From Solirubrobacterales bacterium (GTDB taxonomy: Bacteria; Actinomycetota; Thermoleophilia; Solirubrobacterales; 70-9): 11,729 nucleotides of DNA. The stretch's first letter is position 1. The number at the start of each line of letters is the position of its first letter. The stretch is taken from positions 1 through 11,729 of the forward strand of contig JASLJO010000097.1 of the NCBI GenBank assembly GCA_030152505.1, in the 5' to 3' direction. Positions 1-5,701 of the stretch are shown here, in pieces. The translations under genes were made by a program, and so were the position numbers. The notes under the pieces are model-generated. The model was not told the DNA's origin. It did no database searches and worked only from the letters and a program-made list of their open reading frames with translations.

Positions 1-120
1 GACCTGCGCGACCTCTCCGCACCGCTGCCGTACGGCGCCCAGATCGCGATCCTCCCCGACCGCGATCCCGAGGCGCTGGAGCTGATTCGTCATGACGCCG
101 CCCACGTGATGGCCGAGGCC
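1..120 (+). pseudogene. thrS: Fragment of threonyl-tRNA synthetase N-terminal region (copy A), joined to an inverted second copy
   Basis: Frame 1 reads, from the window edge, 40 residues that include RDLSAPLPYGAQIAIL and then ELIRHDAAHVMAEA. This is the end of the TGS domain and the start of the editing domain of ThrRS, including its HxxxH motif (HDAAH). After position 120 the frame leaves ThrRS sequence and runs into the reverse complement of another thrS copy, so the rest of the gene is absent. Compared codon by codon with the minus-strand copy at 139-258, I count about 101 of 120 identical bases and 35 of 40 identical residues. Most differences fall at third positions, so both copies evolved as functional coding genes before they were joined. 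The true gene end is not here. It may be a real rearrangement or a misassembly. Confidence 0.7.
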
Positions 121-258
121 GGGATAGAGCTCCATCACCGCCTCGGCCATGACGTGCGCGGCGTCGTGACGGATCAGCTCCAGCGCCTCGGGATCGCGGT
201 CGGTGAGGATCGCTATCTCAGCACCGTCGGGGAGCGTGGCGCTGAGATCGCGCAGCTC
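1..258. repeat. Imperfect inverted repeat formed by two diverged thrS fragments
   Basis: Arm 1 is 1-120 and arm 2 is 139-258, read in the opposite direction; the loop is 121-138. Identity is about 84 percent over 120 bases with no gaps. The loop still encodes the VMELYP continuation of copy B on the minus strand, so the join lies near 118-121, where both copies share GGCC-type sequence. Confidence 0.8.
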
Positions 259-399
259 GCCGTCGAAACGAATCGCCAGCGCGGCCTTGGCCAGCCCCGG
301 ACCGATGGCCGCCGCGGCGTCGGCGCCGGTGGCGCCGTCGGGCAGCTCCAACGGCGTGCCGTCGGGCAGCTTCACGGTGATCTTGGTCGCGGCCTCCAT
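118..399 (-). CDS. thrS: Threonyl-tRNA synthetase, N-terminal part only (copy B), broken at the inverted junction
   Basis: The enzyme charges tRNA-Thr in the cytoplasm. Translation starts at ATG 399 and reads MEAATKITVKLPDGTPLELP, a TGS domain (about residues 5-70). It continues into the editing domain with ELIRHDAAHVMAEA (HxxxH at residues 78 and 82) and VMELYPG. Full ThrRS enzymes exceed 600 residues; here homology stops at about residue 94 (position 118). Beyond it, the frame stays open to the window edge but reads antisense of copy A, which is not ThrRS. No other ATG, GTG or TTG start fits better; the Shine-Dalgarno is weak (GGCGG just upstream). The gene lies 45 bases beyond the hairpin that ends the upstream membrane-protein gene. 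The ThrRS identity is well supported; whether the truncation is biological is doubtful. Confidence 0.8.
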
Positions 400-443
400 G
401 CCGCCAATGCTACGGGGGGTCGCCCCACCGCCGCTCGATGGCA

Positions 444-473
444 GCATTCAGGGGTCTATAGGCCCCCGAATGC
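444..473 (-). terminator. Hairpin directly after the membrane-protein stop codon
   Basis: GCATTC at 444-449 pairs with GAATGC at 468-473, and GGGG at 451-454 pairs with the CCCC run at 463-467. The loop is around TCTATAG. It begins one base beyond the TGA of the minus-strand gene ending at 475. There is no U tract, as is common in GC-rich actinobacteria, so it may be a terminator or a mRNA 3' end stabiliser. It separates that gene from thrS downstream. Confidence 0.6.
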
Positions 474-474
474 T

Positions 475-2322
475 TCATTCTGCGCCGGCACGAGCCTGGC
501 GTTCGGCGATCAGCGGACACGGGTTGGGACCACCGAGGACGCCACGGTGTTCCCAGAGCGTGTACGGGCCGGCGCGGCGGCGGCGCATCAGCCCGTTGAA
601 AGGGGAATGCCCGGCTGAACCCATCGTGACGACGAAGCGGATGCCGGCCGGCGACCTCCCCCCCGCGGTACTCGCCGGTTCGATGCAGATGCGACCGCCG
701 CGCAGCTCCCAGGCGATGTAGCGCTCCCCCTGTTCGTCGGCGAGAAGCTTGTCGGGGGCGAGAACGAGGGTCGAGTCGCCGGCGAGCAGCGGCCGCAGCC
801 CGGTCAGAACCGGCGAATACGAAGTCGGCCCAACTGGGGCGTTGGCAAATGCGAGCAGCGAGCAGGCGCCGGCGGCCGACAACCAGAGCCAGAGCAGCGG
901 GTGCGGGGCGCCTTTCTTGCCCATAGGTGCAGTAAGGCGCCCGGCTGCCGGCGCGAGGATGGCCAGGGCGCAGATCGGGGCGGCGATCTCGAGCGCCTTC
1001 GCCGCGGTGTAGGGGGTACCGCCAAGGCGCGCGGCGAGGTAGAGGGCGATGACTGCGACCAGGCCGGCGAGCAGGGCTTGCTCTCGGTCGCGCAGTGCGC
1101 GACGAACACCCGACACAAAGAGGGCGGCGGCGAACCCCGCCCCCAGGAAATAGACGAAGGCAGGCACCGCACCGTCGCCCGGGGCCAGGCGGAAGTCGCC
1201 GGAGGGCCAGATGCCCAGCGCGGTGAAGGGAGAGATCTGGCCGAAGAGGTTGCCGAGGCCGGGGCCGTTGGGGTCGAAGGTCTCGAAGCTGTGGAAGTCG
1301 ATCATCCGGCCCAGCTCGGGCAGGGCTCCGATGGCAAACACCAGGACGGCTAAGGACAGAGCGCGTCGGCCCGCGGGTCCTGTCGGGGCAGGGGACCCAC
1401 CACCCCTTCCGGTAGCTAAAGCTTCCTCAGGGGCGGTCCCCCCTGCCCCGCCACCCGCGGGAGATGCGGATTTGCTCCATGCCAATTCGGCGATCGCCCA
1501 AGCGACTGCTATGGCCGCTAGCCAGATGAGGCCTGGGAAGCTGTAGGTGTAGACGGAGCCGATTGCCAGAACCGCTGCTGGGACGAAGCGCAGCTGAAGG
1601 TTTCGCCAGGATCTGGTGCTCTCTCTCAGTGCCAGGACGAAGGCGAGGACGAGGAGGGCTTGGATGACCTCCTTGAAGGCGCCCTGGGCGAAGTAGGAGG
1701 CGACCAGGTATGGAAGGCCAACGAGGAGGGCCGCCGCGGTGCGGCGCCAGGCGGGCTGGTCGGCGAAGGCCGCCAGCGCAGCCAGCGGGGCGATCACGGC
1801 TGCGGCCACCGTGAGGCCGTCGAAGCCCTGGACTATGCCGATGCCCAGGCCCTTGTTCAGGGCGACGACGATCGAGTGTGGGCCCAGGGGGTAGCCCTGA
1901 TGGAGGAGCTGGGAGCCCTCGCCGTGGACGAGCCGGTCGGTCGCCAGCAGGTGCTGGGACATGTCGGGGTTGAAGCCGGTGCCGAGGATGCCGAAGTGGC
2001 CTTCGACGGCAAAGGGCAGCGAGGCGGCGATCAAGGCCCCGAGGGTGACGGGCCAACCCGCGCGCAGGGCCCCCCTCCCATCCTCGAGCCTGCCACGCAG
2101 GTAGACCACTGCGGCGACGGTCAGCGCTAGCACGACAATCGCTGACACGACGCCATCCCCTGGCAGCCGCACCGTCGCCCAGCAGGTCGCACAGAGCAGC
2201 GCCAGCCCGACCGCGGGTGCGAGCCAGGACCAGCGCCTCGCGCCGCAGAGCGCCAGCGCCGCCTGACCAATTGCCAGCGAGGCCACCAATACCGCCAAAA
2301 CCGCCGCATAGGTCCCGATCAC
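475..2322 (-). CDS. Large multi-pass membrane protein, possibly GT-C-fold glycosyltransferase-like
   Basis: The 615-residue product is mostly hydrophobic helices separated by short loops, starting at residue 5 and running to about residue 490. A soluble tail of about 120 residues follows (500-615). An extracytoplasmic loop contains GTGFNPDMSQHLLATDRL (residues 114-131) and later GYPLGPHS (143-150). Acidic residues in the first large loop and a polytopic body resemble GT-C glycosyltransferases and related actinobacterial cell-envelope proteins, but I cannot name the family. Residues about 287-320 form a Gly/Pro/Ala-rich linker encoded by a palindromic DNA element, probably an in-frame insertion. 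The start is GTG at 2322, with no Shine-Dalgarno but a TAGGCT box nine bases upstream, so the mRNA may be nearly leaderless. Divergent from the AraC-type gene. The coding call is firm; the function is open. Confidence 0.8.
   Translation of the reverse strand: MIGTYAAVLAVLVASLAIGQAALALCGARRWSWLAPAVGLALLCATCWATVRLPGDGVVSAIVVLALTVAAVVYLRGRLEDGRGALRAGWPVTLGALIAASLPFAVEGHFGILGTGFNPDMSQHLLATDRLVHGEGSQLLHQGYPLGPHSIVVALNKGLGIGIVQGFDGLTVAAAVIAPLAALAAFADQPAWRRTAAALLVGLPYLVASYFAQGAFKEVIQALLVLAFVLALRESTRSWRNLQLRFVPAAVLAIGSVYTYSFPGLIWLAAIAVAWAIAELAWSKSASPAGGGAGGTAPEEALATGRGGGSPAPTGPAGRRALSLAVLVFAIGALPELGRMIDFHSFETFDPNGPGLGNLFGQISPFTALGIWPSGDFRLAPGDGAVPAFVYFLGAGFAAALFVSGVRRALRDREQALLAGLVAVIALYLAARLGGTPYTAAKALEIAAPICALAILAPAAGRLTAPMGKKGAPHPLLWLWLSAAGACSLLAFANAPVGPTSYSPVLTGLRPLLAGDSTLVLAPDKLLADEQGERYIAWELRGGRICIEPASTAGGRSPAGIRFVVTMGSAGHSPFNGLMRRRRAGPYTLWEHRGVLGGPNPCPLIAERQARAGAE
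1370..1461. repeat. 92-base palindromic element inside the membrane-protein gene
   Basis: The outer arms are the identical palindromic octamers CCCGCGGG at 1370-1377 and 1454-1461. Inside them, CGGGGCAGGGG at 1384-1394 matches the reverse complement of CCCCTGCCCCG (1440-1450). Further in, ACCACCCCTTCC (1399-1410) opposes CCTCAGGGGCGGT (1425-1437). The loop holds AGCT and AAGCTT. The whole stretch folds as one long imperfect hairpin. It keeps the reading frame and encodes only low-complexity G/P/A/T residues, which suggests a REP- or MITE-like insertion. Confidence 0.6.
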
Positions 2323-2331
2323 GAGGCGCCG

Positions 2332-2341
2332 AGCCTAAACT
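2332..2341. promoter_or_regulatory. Overlapping divergent -10 boxes
   Basis: On the plus strand TAAACT (2336-2341) fits TAnnnT and ends six bases before the AraC-type ATG at 2348. On the minus strand TAGGCT (2337-2332) fits TAnnnT and ends nine bases before the GTG at 2322. The two boxes share the bases TA. No good -35 is visible for either. Spacing suggests both mRNAs start at or almost at their start codons. Confidence 0.45.
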
Positions 2342-2347
2342 GAGCGG

Positions 2348-2782
2348 ATGGCACACGTCCCCCCCGCTCGACATCTACTGCGCGCGCGGGACCTCGCCGA
2401 CGCGCGCTACTTCGAGCCGCTCGACGTCGACGACATGGCCCGTGCCGCCGGGCTCTCTCGCGCCCACTTCAGCCGCGAGTTCCGCCGTGCCTTCGGCGAG
2501 TCGCCTCACGCCTACCTGCTGACGCGCCGGCTGGAGCGCGCAGCCGCCTTGCTGCGGACGACCGACAACTCCGTCGCCGAGATCTGCCTCGCCGTGGGCC
2601 TGCAGAGCATCGGCTCCTTCACCACCAGCTTCACGCGCACCTACGGCAAGCCGCCGACCGCCTACCGGGCGGACCATCCACCCGCCCTGCACCTGGTCCG
2701 CGTCCCCGGCTGCGTCGTACGTGCCTACGCCCGTCCGAAACACCGCACGTTTCGAGAAGACAGCGGCAAGGCGCCCGCCTAG
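2348..2782 (+). CDS. AraC-family regulator, DNA-binding domain only
   Basis: The 144-residue protein is an AraC/XylS-type DNA-binding domain without the usual N-terminal sensor domain (family members are often 250-300 residues). The first helix-turn-helix is around residues 27-48 (VDDMARAAGLSRAHFSREF). The second is around 75-97 (VAEICLAVGLQSIGSFTTSF), followed by the typical GKPPTAYR (100-107). A basic tail of 37 residues follows. It probably binds DNA and controls itself and the VOC gene 39 bases downstream, an arrangement often seen for AraC-VOC pairs. The ATG at 2348 lies six bases behind a TAAACT box, so translation may be leaderless; no Shine-Dalgarno is present apart from GAGCGG. The inducer cannot be read from the sequence. 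Confidence 0.88.
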   Translation: MAHVPPARHLLRARDLADARYFEPLDVDDMARAAGLSRAHFSREFRRAFGESPHAYLLTRRLERAAALLRTTDNSVAEICLAVGLQSIGSFTTSFTRTYGKPPTAYRADHPPALHLVRVPGCVVRAYARPKHRTFREDSGKAPA

Positions 2783-2821
2783 CATCGACAGCGAATCGTT
2801 CCGTCGAGCAAGGAGAAACCG

Positions 2822-3250
2822 ATGATCAAAATCGCAAATGCCCAGCTCTGGGTCCATGACCAGGACGAGGCCCTCGCCTTCTACACCGAGAAGGTCGGCA
2901 TGGAGGTGCGCGCGGACGTCAGCCTGCCCGAGATGGGCGACTTCCGCTGGCTGACGGTCGGCCCTCCGGGCCAGGAGGACGTCTCGATCACCCTGATGGC
3001 GATCCCCGGACCGCCGGTGATGGACGCCGACACCGCCGAGCAGGTCCGTGACGTGATGGCCAAGGGCTTCGCCGGCACCGTCTTCCTCACCACCGAGGAC
3101 TGCCAGGCCTCCTACGAAGAGCTGAAGGCCCGCGGGGTCGAGTTCACCGAGACGCCCGAAGAACGGCCCTACGGGATCGACTCCGGCTTCCGCGACCCGT
3201 CCGGCAACAGCATCCGCCTCACCGAGGTCCGTCTGCCGGCGACGGTCTGA
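2822..3250 (+). CDS. VOC superfamily protein (glyoxalase/bleomycin resistance/dioxygenase fold)
   Basis: The 142-residue product has the paired beta-alpha-beta-beta-beta layout of VOC proteins. It opens with IKIANAQLWVHDQDEALAFY (residues 2-21), has a central strand pair near 42-61, and a second half starting at GTVFLTTEDCQASYEELKAR (85-104). It ends with RPYGIDSGFRDPSGNSIRLT, followed by Glu135, a position that is often a metal ligand in this fold. The usual first-strand His is not obvious, so metal binding and substrate are uncertain. AAGGAG sits seven bases before the ATG. The gene follows the AraC-type regulator by 39 bases and is probably co-transcribed. Its last 32 bases overlap the convergent cupin gene. 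A detoxification or resistance role is possible, but it is an inference from the family only. Confidence 0.88.
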   Translation: MIKIANAQLWVHDQDEALAFYTEKVGMEVRADVSLPEMGDFRWLTVGPPGQEDVSITLMAIPGPPVMDADTAEQVRDVMAKGFAGTVFLTTEDCQASYEELKARGVEFTETPEERPYGIDSGFRDPSGNSIRLTEVRLPATV

Positions 3251-3683
3251 ACTCGCCGCCGCCGAGCTCCGGCGGCAGCACACGCGGCCCCTCGGGATAG
3301 AGCGAGCGCAGCATCTCCTCGCTCATCTCGAGGGTGCTGCTCACCGCTTCCGGCGGCGCCCCGACGATCAGCCAGAGCGCATCGACCCCAGTGTCGTTGA
3401 AGACCTGGCGCACAGAGTCGGCCTCGACCAGGAGCGCGTCGAGTGGCCCGAGCTCCAGCGACCGCCCGTCGACCCGCACCCGGCCGCGGCCCTCGAGCAG
3501 CACGTAAAGCTCCTCCTGGGTCTGGTGCCGGTGCTTGGTCGAGGCCTGGCCGGGCCGCAGGCGCCAGAGCCGGGCGGCAAGCGCACCCGCCTCCAGTTGC
3601 TTGCCCAGATCCGTGTTGAGCACGCGCATCTGATTCGACTCGCGCCAGAAGGCGTCGTCGGCGCGCAGCAGGCGATGGGCCAT
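3219..3683 (-). CDS. Small cupin-domain protein
   Basis: The 154-residue protein carries a single cupin barrel. Motif 1 is visible at about residues 50-66 as HRHQTQEELYVLLEGRG, with the two His and the Glu that usually bind a metal. The second half has the strand LGPLDALLVEADSVRQVFND. After it comes an acidic tail with MSEEMLRSLYPEGPRVLPPE. The substrate is unknown; such proteins bind metals, sugars or small acids. I chose ATG 3683 because GAGGAG lies five bases upstream and because the longer open frame (from 3827) would run through the tRNA-Val gene. The tRNA 3' end is only 25 bases upstream, so the mRNA probably comes from the tRNA promoter. The 3' end overlaps the convergent VOC gene by 32 bases. 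Confidence 0.88.
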   Translation of the reverse strand: MAHRLLRADDAFWRESNQMRVLNTDLGKQLEAGALAARLWRLRPGQASTKHRHQTQEELYVLLEGRGRVRVDGRSLELGPLDALLVEADSVRQVFNDTGVDALWLIVGAPPEAVSSTLEMSEEMLRSLYPEGPRVLPPELGGGEFRPSPADGPR

Positions 3684-3708
3684 CGTCGCTCCTCTGGAGG
3701 TGGTGGAG

Positions 3709-3781
3709 TGGGCACAACTGGGCTCGAACCAGTGACCTCCGCCTTGTCGAGGCGGCGCTCTCCCAACTGAGCTATGCGCCC
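3709..3781 (-). tRNA. tRNA-Val (GAC anticodon)
   Basis: Read on the minus strand, the acceptor stem GGGCGCA pairs with TGTGCCC, with discriminator A at 3709. The D arm contains AGCTCAGTTGGGAGAGC. The anticodon stem CCGCC/GGCGG encloses TCGACAA, giving GAC. The T arm holds GGTTCGAGCC. CCA is not encoded: the genome continues with CTCC. The length is 73 bases. Confidence 0.95.
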
Positions 3782-3793
3782 CAGGGACCCTTG

Positions 3794-3799
3794 AATCTA
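3794..3799 (-). promoter_or_regulatory. Probable -10 box of tRNA-Val
   Basis: TAGATT on the minus strand fits TAnnnT and lies 12 bases upstream of the tRNA 5' end. No convincing -35 is seen 17 bases further up. The same kind of box precedes tRNA-Cys. Confidence 0.4.
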
Positions 3800-3884
3800 G
3801 CAGCGCGCCGACAAGGCCTGCCGCCACTCAAGTCTCCCCCTGCAAGCGCCGATGCAAGCGGTGAAACTTTTCCCCGGACAGCGT

Positions 3885-4013
3885 GTTTATCTATATGAGT
3901 CGCCGAGCAGGGCGGCGACGAACTTCAAAGTTTGAGGACCGACGAGCCAGGCTAAAGATCGACTTGGCGGTACGTCCTTCGGAAGCAAAGGGCCCCAATT
4001 GGGGCCCTTTTCC
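3885..4013 (+). ncRNA. Possible small RNA in the tRNA-Val/zwf spacer
   Basis: This 236-base spacer has no convincing gene. It contains an AT-rich patch with TTTATCTATATGA (about 3888-3900) in otherwise GC-rich DNA. Downstream, GTCGCC pairs with GGCGAC (about 3899-3920), there is the near-palindrome TTCAAAGTTTGA, then a CTTCGG-type tetraloop hairpin. It ends in the GGGCCCC/GGGGCCC hairpin with TTTT on the plus strand. Taken together this could be a short transcript, but I recognise no known RNA family and the -35 is unclear. Just upstream TGCAAGCG occurs twice, at 3841-3848 and 3853-3860. Confidence 0.25.
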
Positions 4014-4014
4014 G
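3987..4014. terminator. Rho-independent terminator after zwf, symmetric
   Basis: AAAGGGCCCC AATT GGGGCCCTTTT is a near-perfect palindrome. On the minus strand it starts a few bases past the zwf stop codon and ends in TTT. On the plus strand it ends in TTTT, so it can work for transcripts from either side. Confidence 0.8.
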
Positions 4015-4018
4015 TTCC

Positions 4019-5494
4019 TCAACGGACGTGATCGCTCGGCAGGTGCCAGCGGCGTGGCGCGATCAGCTCGTCGATCGCCTGCGGCCCCCAACTCCCTGGC
4101 TCGTAGGGCTGGACGGCCGGTGGCCTTTCGATTACAGGCTGGGAGATCTCCCAAAGACGCTCGATACCGGTCGTCGTGGTGAAGAGCGTGCGGTCGCCGA
4201 GCATCACGTCGTGGATCAGCCGCTCGTAGGCGTCCAGAGCCCGTGCCCCGTTGCCGAAGGTATCGGCATAGCTGAAGCGCATGTGCGCCTCGCCGAGGTG
4301 CATCGTCGGCCCGGGCACCTTGGCGAGAAAGGAGGCCGAGATGCTGCCCGGGTCGCCCAGCTCGAAGGTGAGATGGTCATGGCCGAAGGACTCGGCGATC
4401 TCGTCGCAGTCGAGCGGGAACATTCGCCGCGGCGGCTGCTTGAAGGCGACCGTCAGCAGGTGACGATCCTCAGCCATGCGCTTGCCGGAGCGCAGGAAGA
4501 AGGGAACGCCGTCCCAGCGCCAGTTGTCGACGCAGGCGCGCAGCGCGACGAGCGTCTCGGTATCCGAATCGTCGGCGACGCCGTCCTCTTCACAGTACCC
4601 CTCGTACTGACCGCGGACGGCGCCGGCCGGATCGAGCGGCGACATCGAGTCGAAGACCTTCTCGCGCTCGGCGGTCAGTGGCTTCGCCTCGAGCGACGTC
4701 GGCGGCTCCATCGCAACGAAGCTGAGCACCTGGAAGAGGTGCGTGACGATCATGTCGCGAAACGCCCCGGTTGCCTCGTAGAAGCCGGCGCGCATGCCGA
4801 TCGAGAGCGTCTCGGGGACGTCGATCTGCACGTGATCGATGTGGTTGCGGTTCCAGACCGGCTCGAACATGCCGTTGGCGAAGCGCAGCGCCAAGAGGTT
4901 CTGCACAGCCTCGCGGCCGATGTAATGGTCGATGCGAAAGATCTCGTCCTCGGCGAACACCGAGAGCAGGCAGGAGTTCAGCTCGCGGGCCGAGGCGAGA
5001 TCGAGCCCGAAGGGCTTCTCGGTGATCACGCGAGAGCGGTCGCCGAGGCCGATCGCGCCCAGCTCGCGGGCCGTCGAGCCGGTGGCCCGCGGCGGCAGCG
5101 AGAGGTAGTGCAGGACGCGTGCGTCGCCGCCGAGATCCCCCCTTGCGTCGTCGACGGCCGCACCAAGTGCACCGAGCCCGTCACCGATGCCGACGAAGTG
5201 CAGGCACTCGAGGAAGCGATCCAAATCGCCGGCCGCCGGCGGCCGGCGGCTCGACCCCTCGATCGCTTCCCGGGCCAGCTCCCGAAACCCCTCCTCCCCC
5301 ACGTCGTGCCGCGCCACTCCGACGATGCGAAAGCGCTCCGGCATCAGCCCGACTCGCGCCAAGTGGAACATCCCCGGCAGCAGCTTGCGTCTCGCCAGGT
5401 CGCCCGTCGCGCCAAAGAGGACGATCACGTGGTTCTCGGGCACACGCTCTTCGGTGCCCGCATGGGCCGGCTCGGTGACGGTCACGGCGCTCAT
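4019..5494 (-). CDS. zwf: Glucose-6-phosphate dehydrogenase
   Basis: It oxidises glucose 6-phosphate to 6-phosphogluconolactone with reduction of NADP (first step of the oxidative pentose phosphate pathway, cytoplasm). At 491 residues it has full family length. The dinucleotide fingerprint is GATGDLARRKLLP (residues 28-40). EKPFG is at 159-163, the substrate signature RIDHYIGREAVQNL at 187-200, and IDHVQIDVPETL at 219-230. The catalytic-base His falls at about 252 in IVTHLFQ, RSGKRM is present, and DAYERLIHDVMLGDRTLF is near the C-terminus. The signature is unusual: most enzymes have GKE where this one has GRE (Arg194). The start is ATG 5494, without a clear Shine-Dalgarno. No opcA, gnd or transketolase gene is adjacent. 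A strong hairpin ends the gene. A perfect 20-base palindrome at 5228-5247 lies within the coding region. Confidence 0.96.
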   Translation of the reverse strand: MSAVTVTEPAHAGTEERVPENHVIVLFGATGDLARRKLLPGMFHLARVGLMPERFRIVGVARHDVGEEGFRELAREAIEGSSRRPPAAGDLDRFLECLHFVGIGDGLGALGAAVDDARGDLGGDARVLHYLSLPPRATGSTARELGAIGLGDRSRVITEKPFGLDLASARELNSCLLSVFAEDEIFRIDHYIGREAVQNLLALRFANGMFEPVWNRNHIDHVQIDVPETLSIGMRAGFYEATGAFRDMIVTHLFQVLSFVAMEPPTSLEAKPLTAEREKVFDSMSPLDPAGAVRGQYEGYCEEDGVADDSDTETLVALRACVDNWRWDGVPFFLRSGKRMAEDRHLLTVAFKQPPRRMFPLDCDEIAESFGHDHLTFELGDPGSISASFLAKVPGPTMHLGEAHMRFSYADTFGNGARALDAYERLIHDVMLGDRTLFTTTTGIERLWEISQPVIERPPAVQPYEPGSWGPQAIDELIAPRRWHLPSDHVR

Positions 5495-5553
5495 CGGTTG
5501 AGCCTGACAGTTACCCGTTGGGCGACAGATCGAGTCAAGGCCCGCCCGCCAGA

Positions 5554-5624
5554 AGGCGCCTACCGGAATCGAACCGGTGTAAACGGCTTTGCAGGCCGCT
5601 GCGTAGCCACTCCGCCAAGGCGCC
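5554..5624 (-). tRNA. tRNA-Cys (GCA anticodon)
   Basis: On the minus strand GGCGCCT pairs with AGGCGCC, and the discriminator is U, as expected for Cys. The anticodon stem GCGGC/GCCGT encloses CTGCAAA, giving GCA. The T arm is CCGG TTCGATT CCGG. CCA is not encoded. The length is 71 bases. Confidence 0.95.
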
Positions 5625-5634
5625 AGACGATCAA

Positions 5635-5640
5635 AGCCTA
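5635..5640 (-). promoter_or_regulatory. Probable -10 box of tRNA-Cys
   Basis: TAGGCT on the minus strand fits TAnnnT and lies ten bases before the tRNA 5' end. The -35 region is not recognisable. Confidence 0.4.
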
Positions 5641-5701
5641 GCGGCGGGGCACTGCCCTGGGCCTACGGTTACGGTGCCACCACCCGGACCCTCACCGAGG
5701 C

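Noticed and set aside
203..721. Plus-strand frames across the thrS and membrane-protein ends
   Set aside because: They are antisense to thrS copy B and to the membrane-protein tail and cross the hairpin; no family resemblance.
3684..3827. N-terminal extension of the cupin gene
   Set aside because: It would translate the whole tRNA-Val gene; ATG 3683 has its own Shine-Dalgarno.
4028..5641. Long plus-strand open frame (537 codons) opposite zwf
   Set aside because: It is antisense to a clear G6PD with all motifs and also crosses tRNA-Cys; its composition is that of a GC-rich shadow frame.
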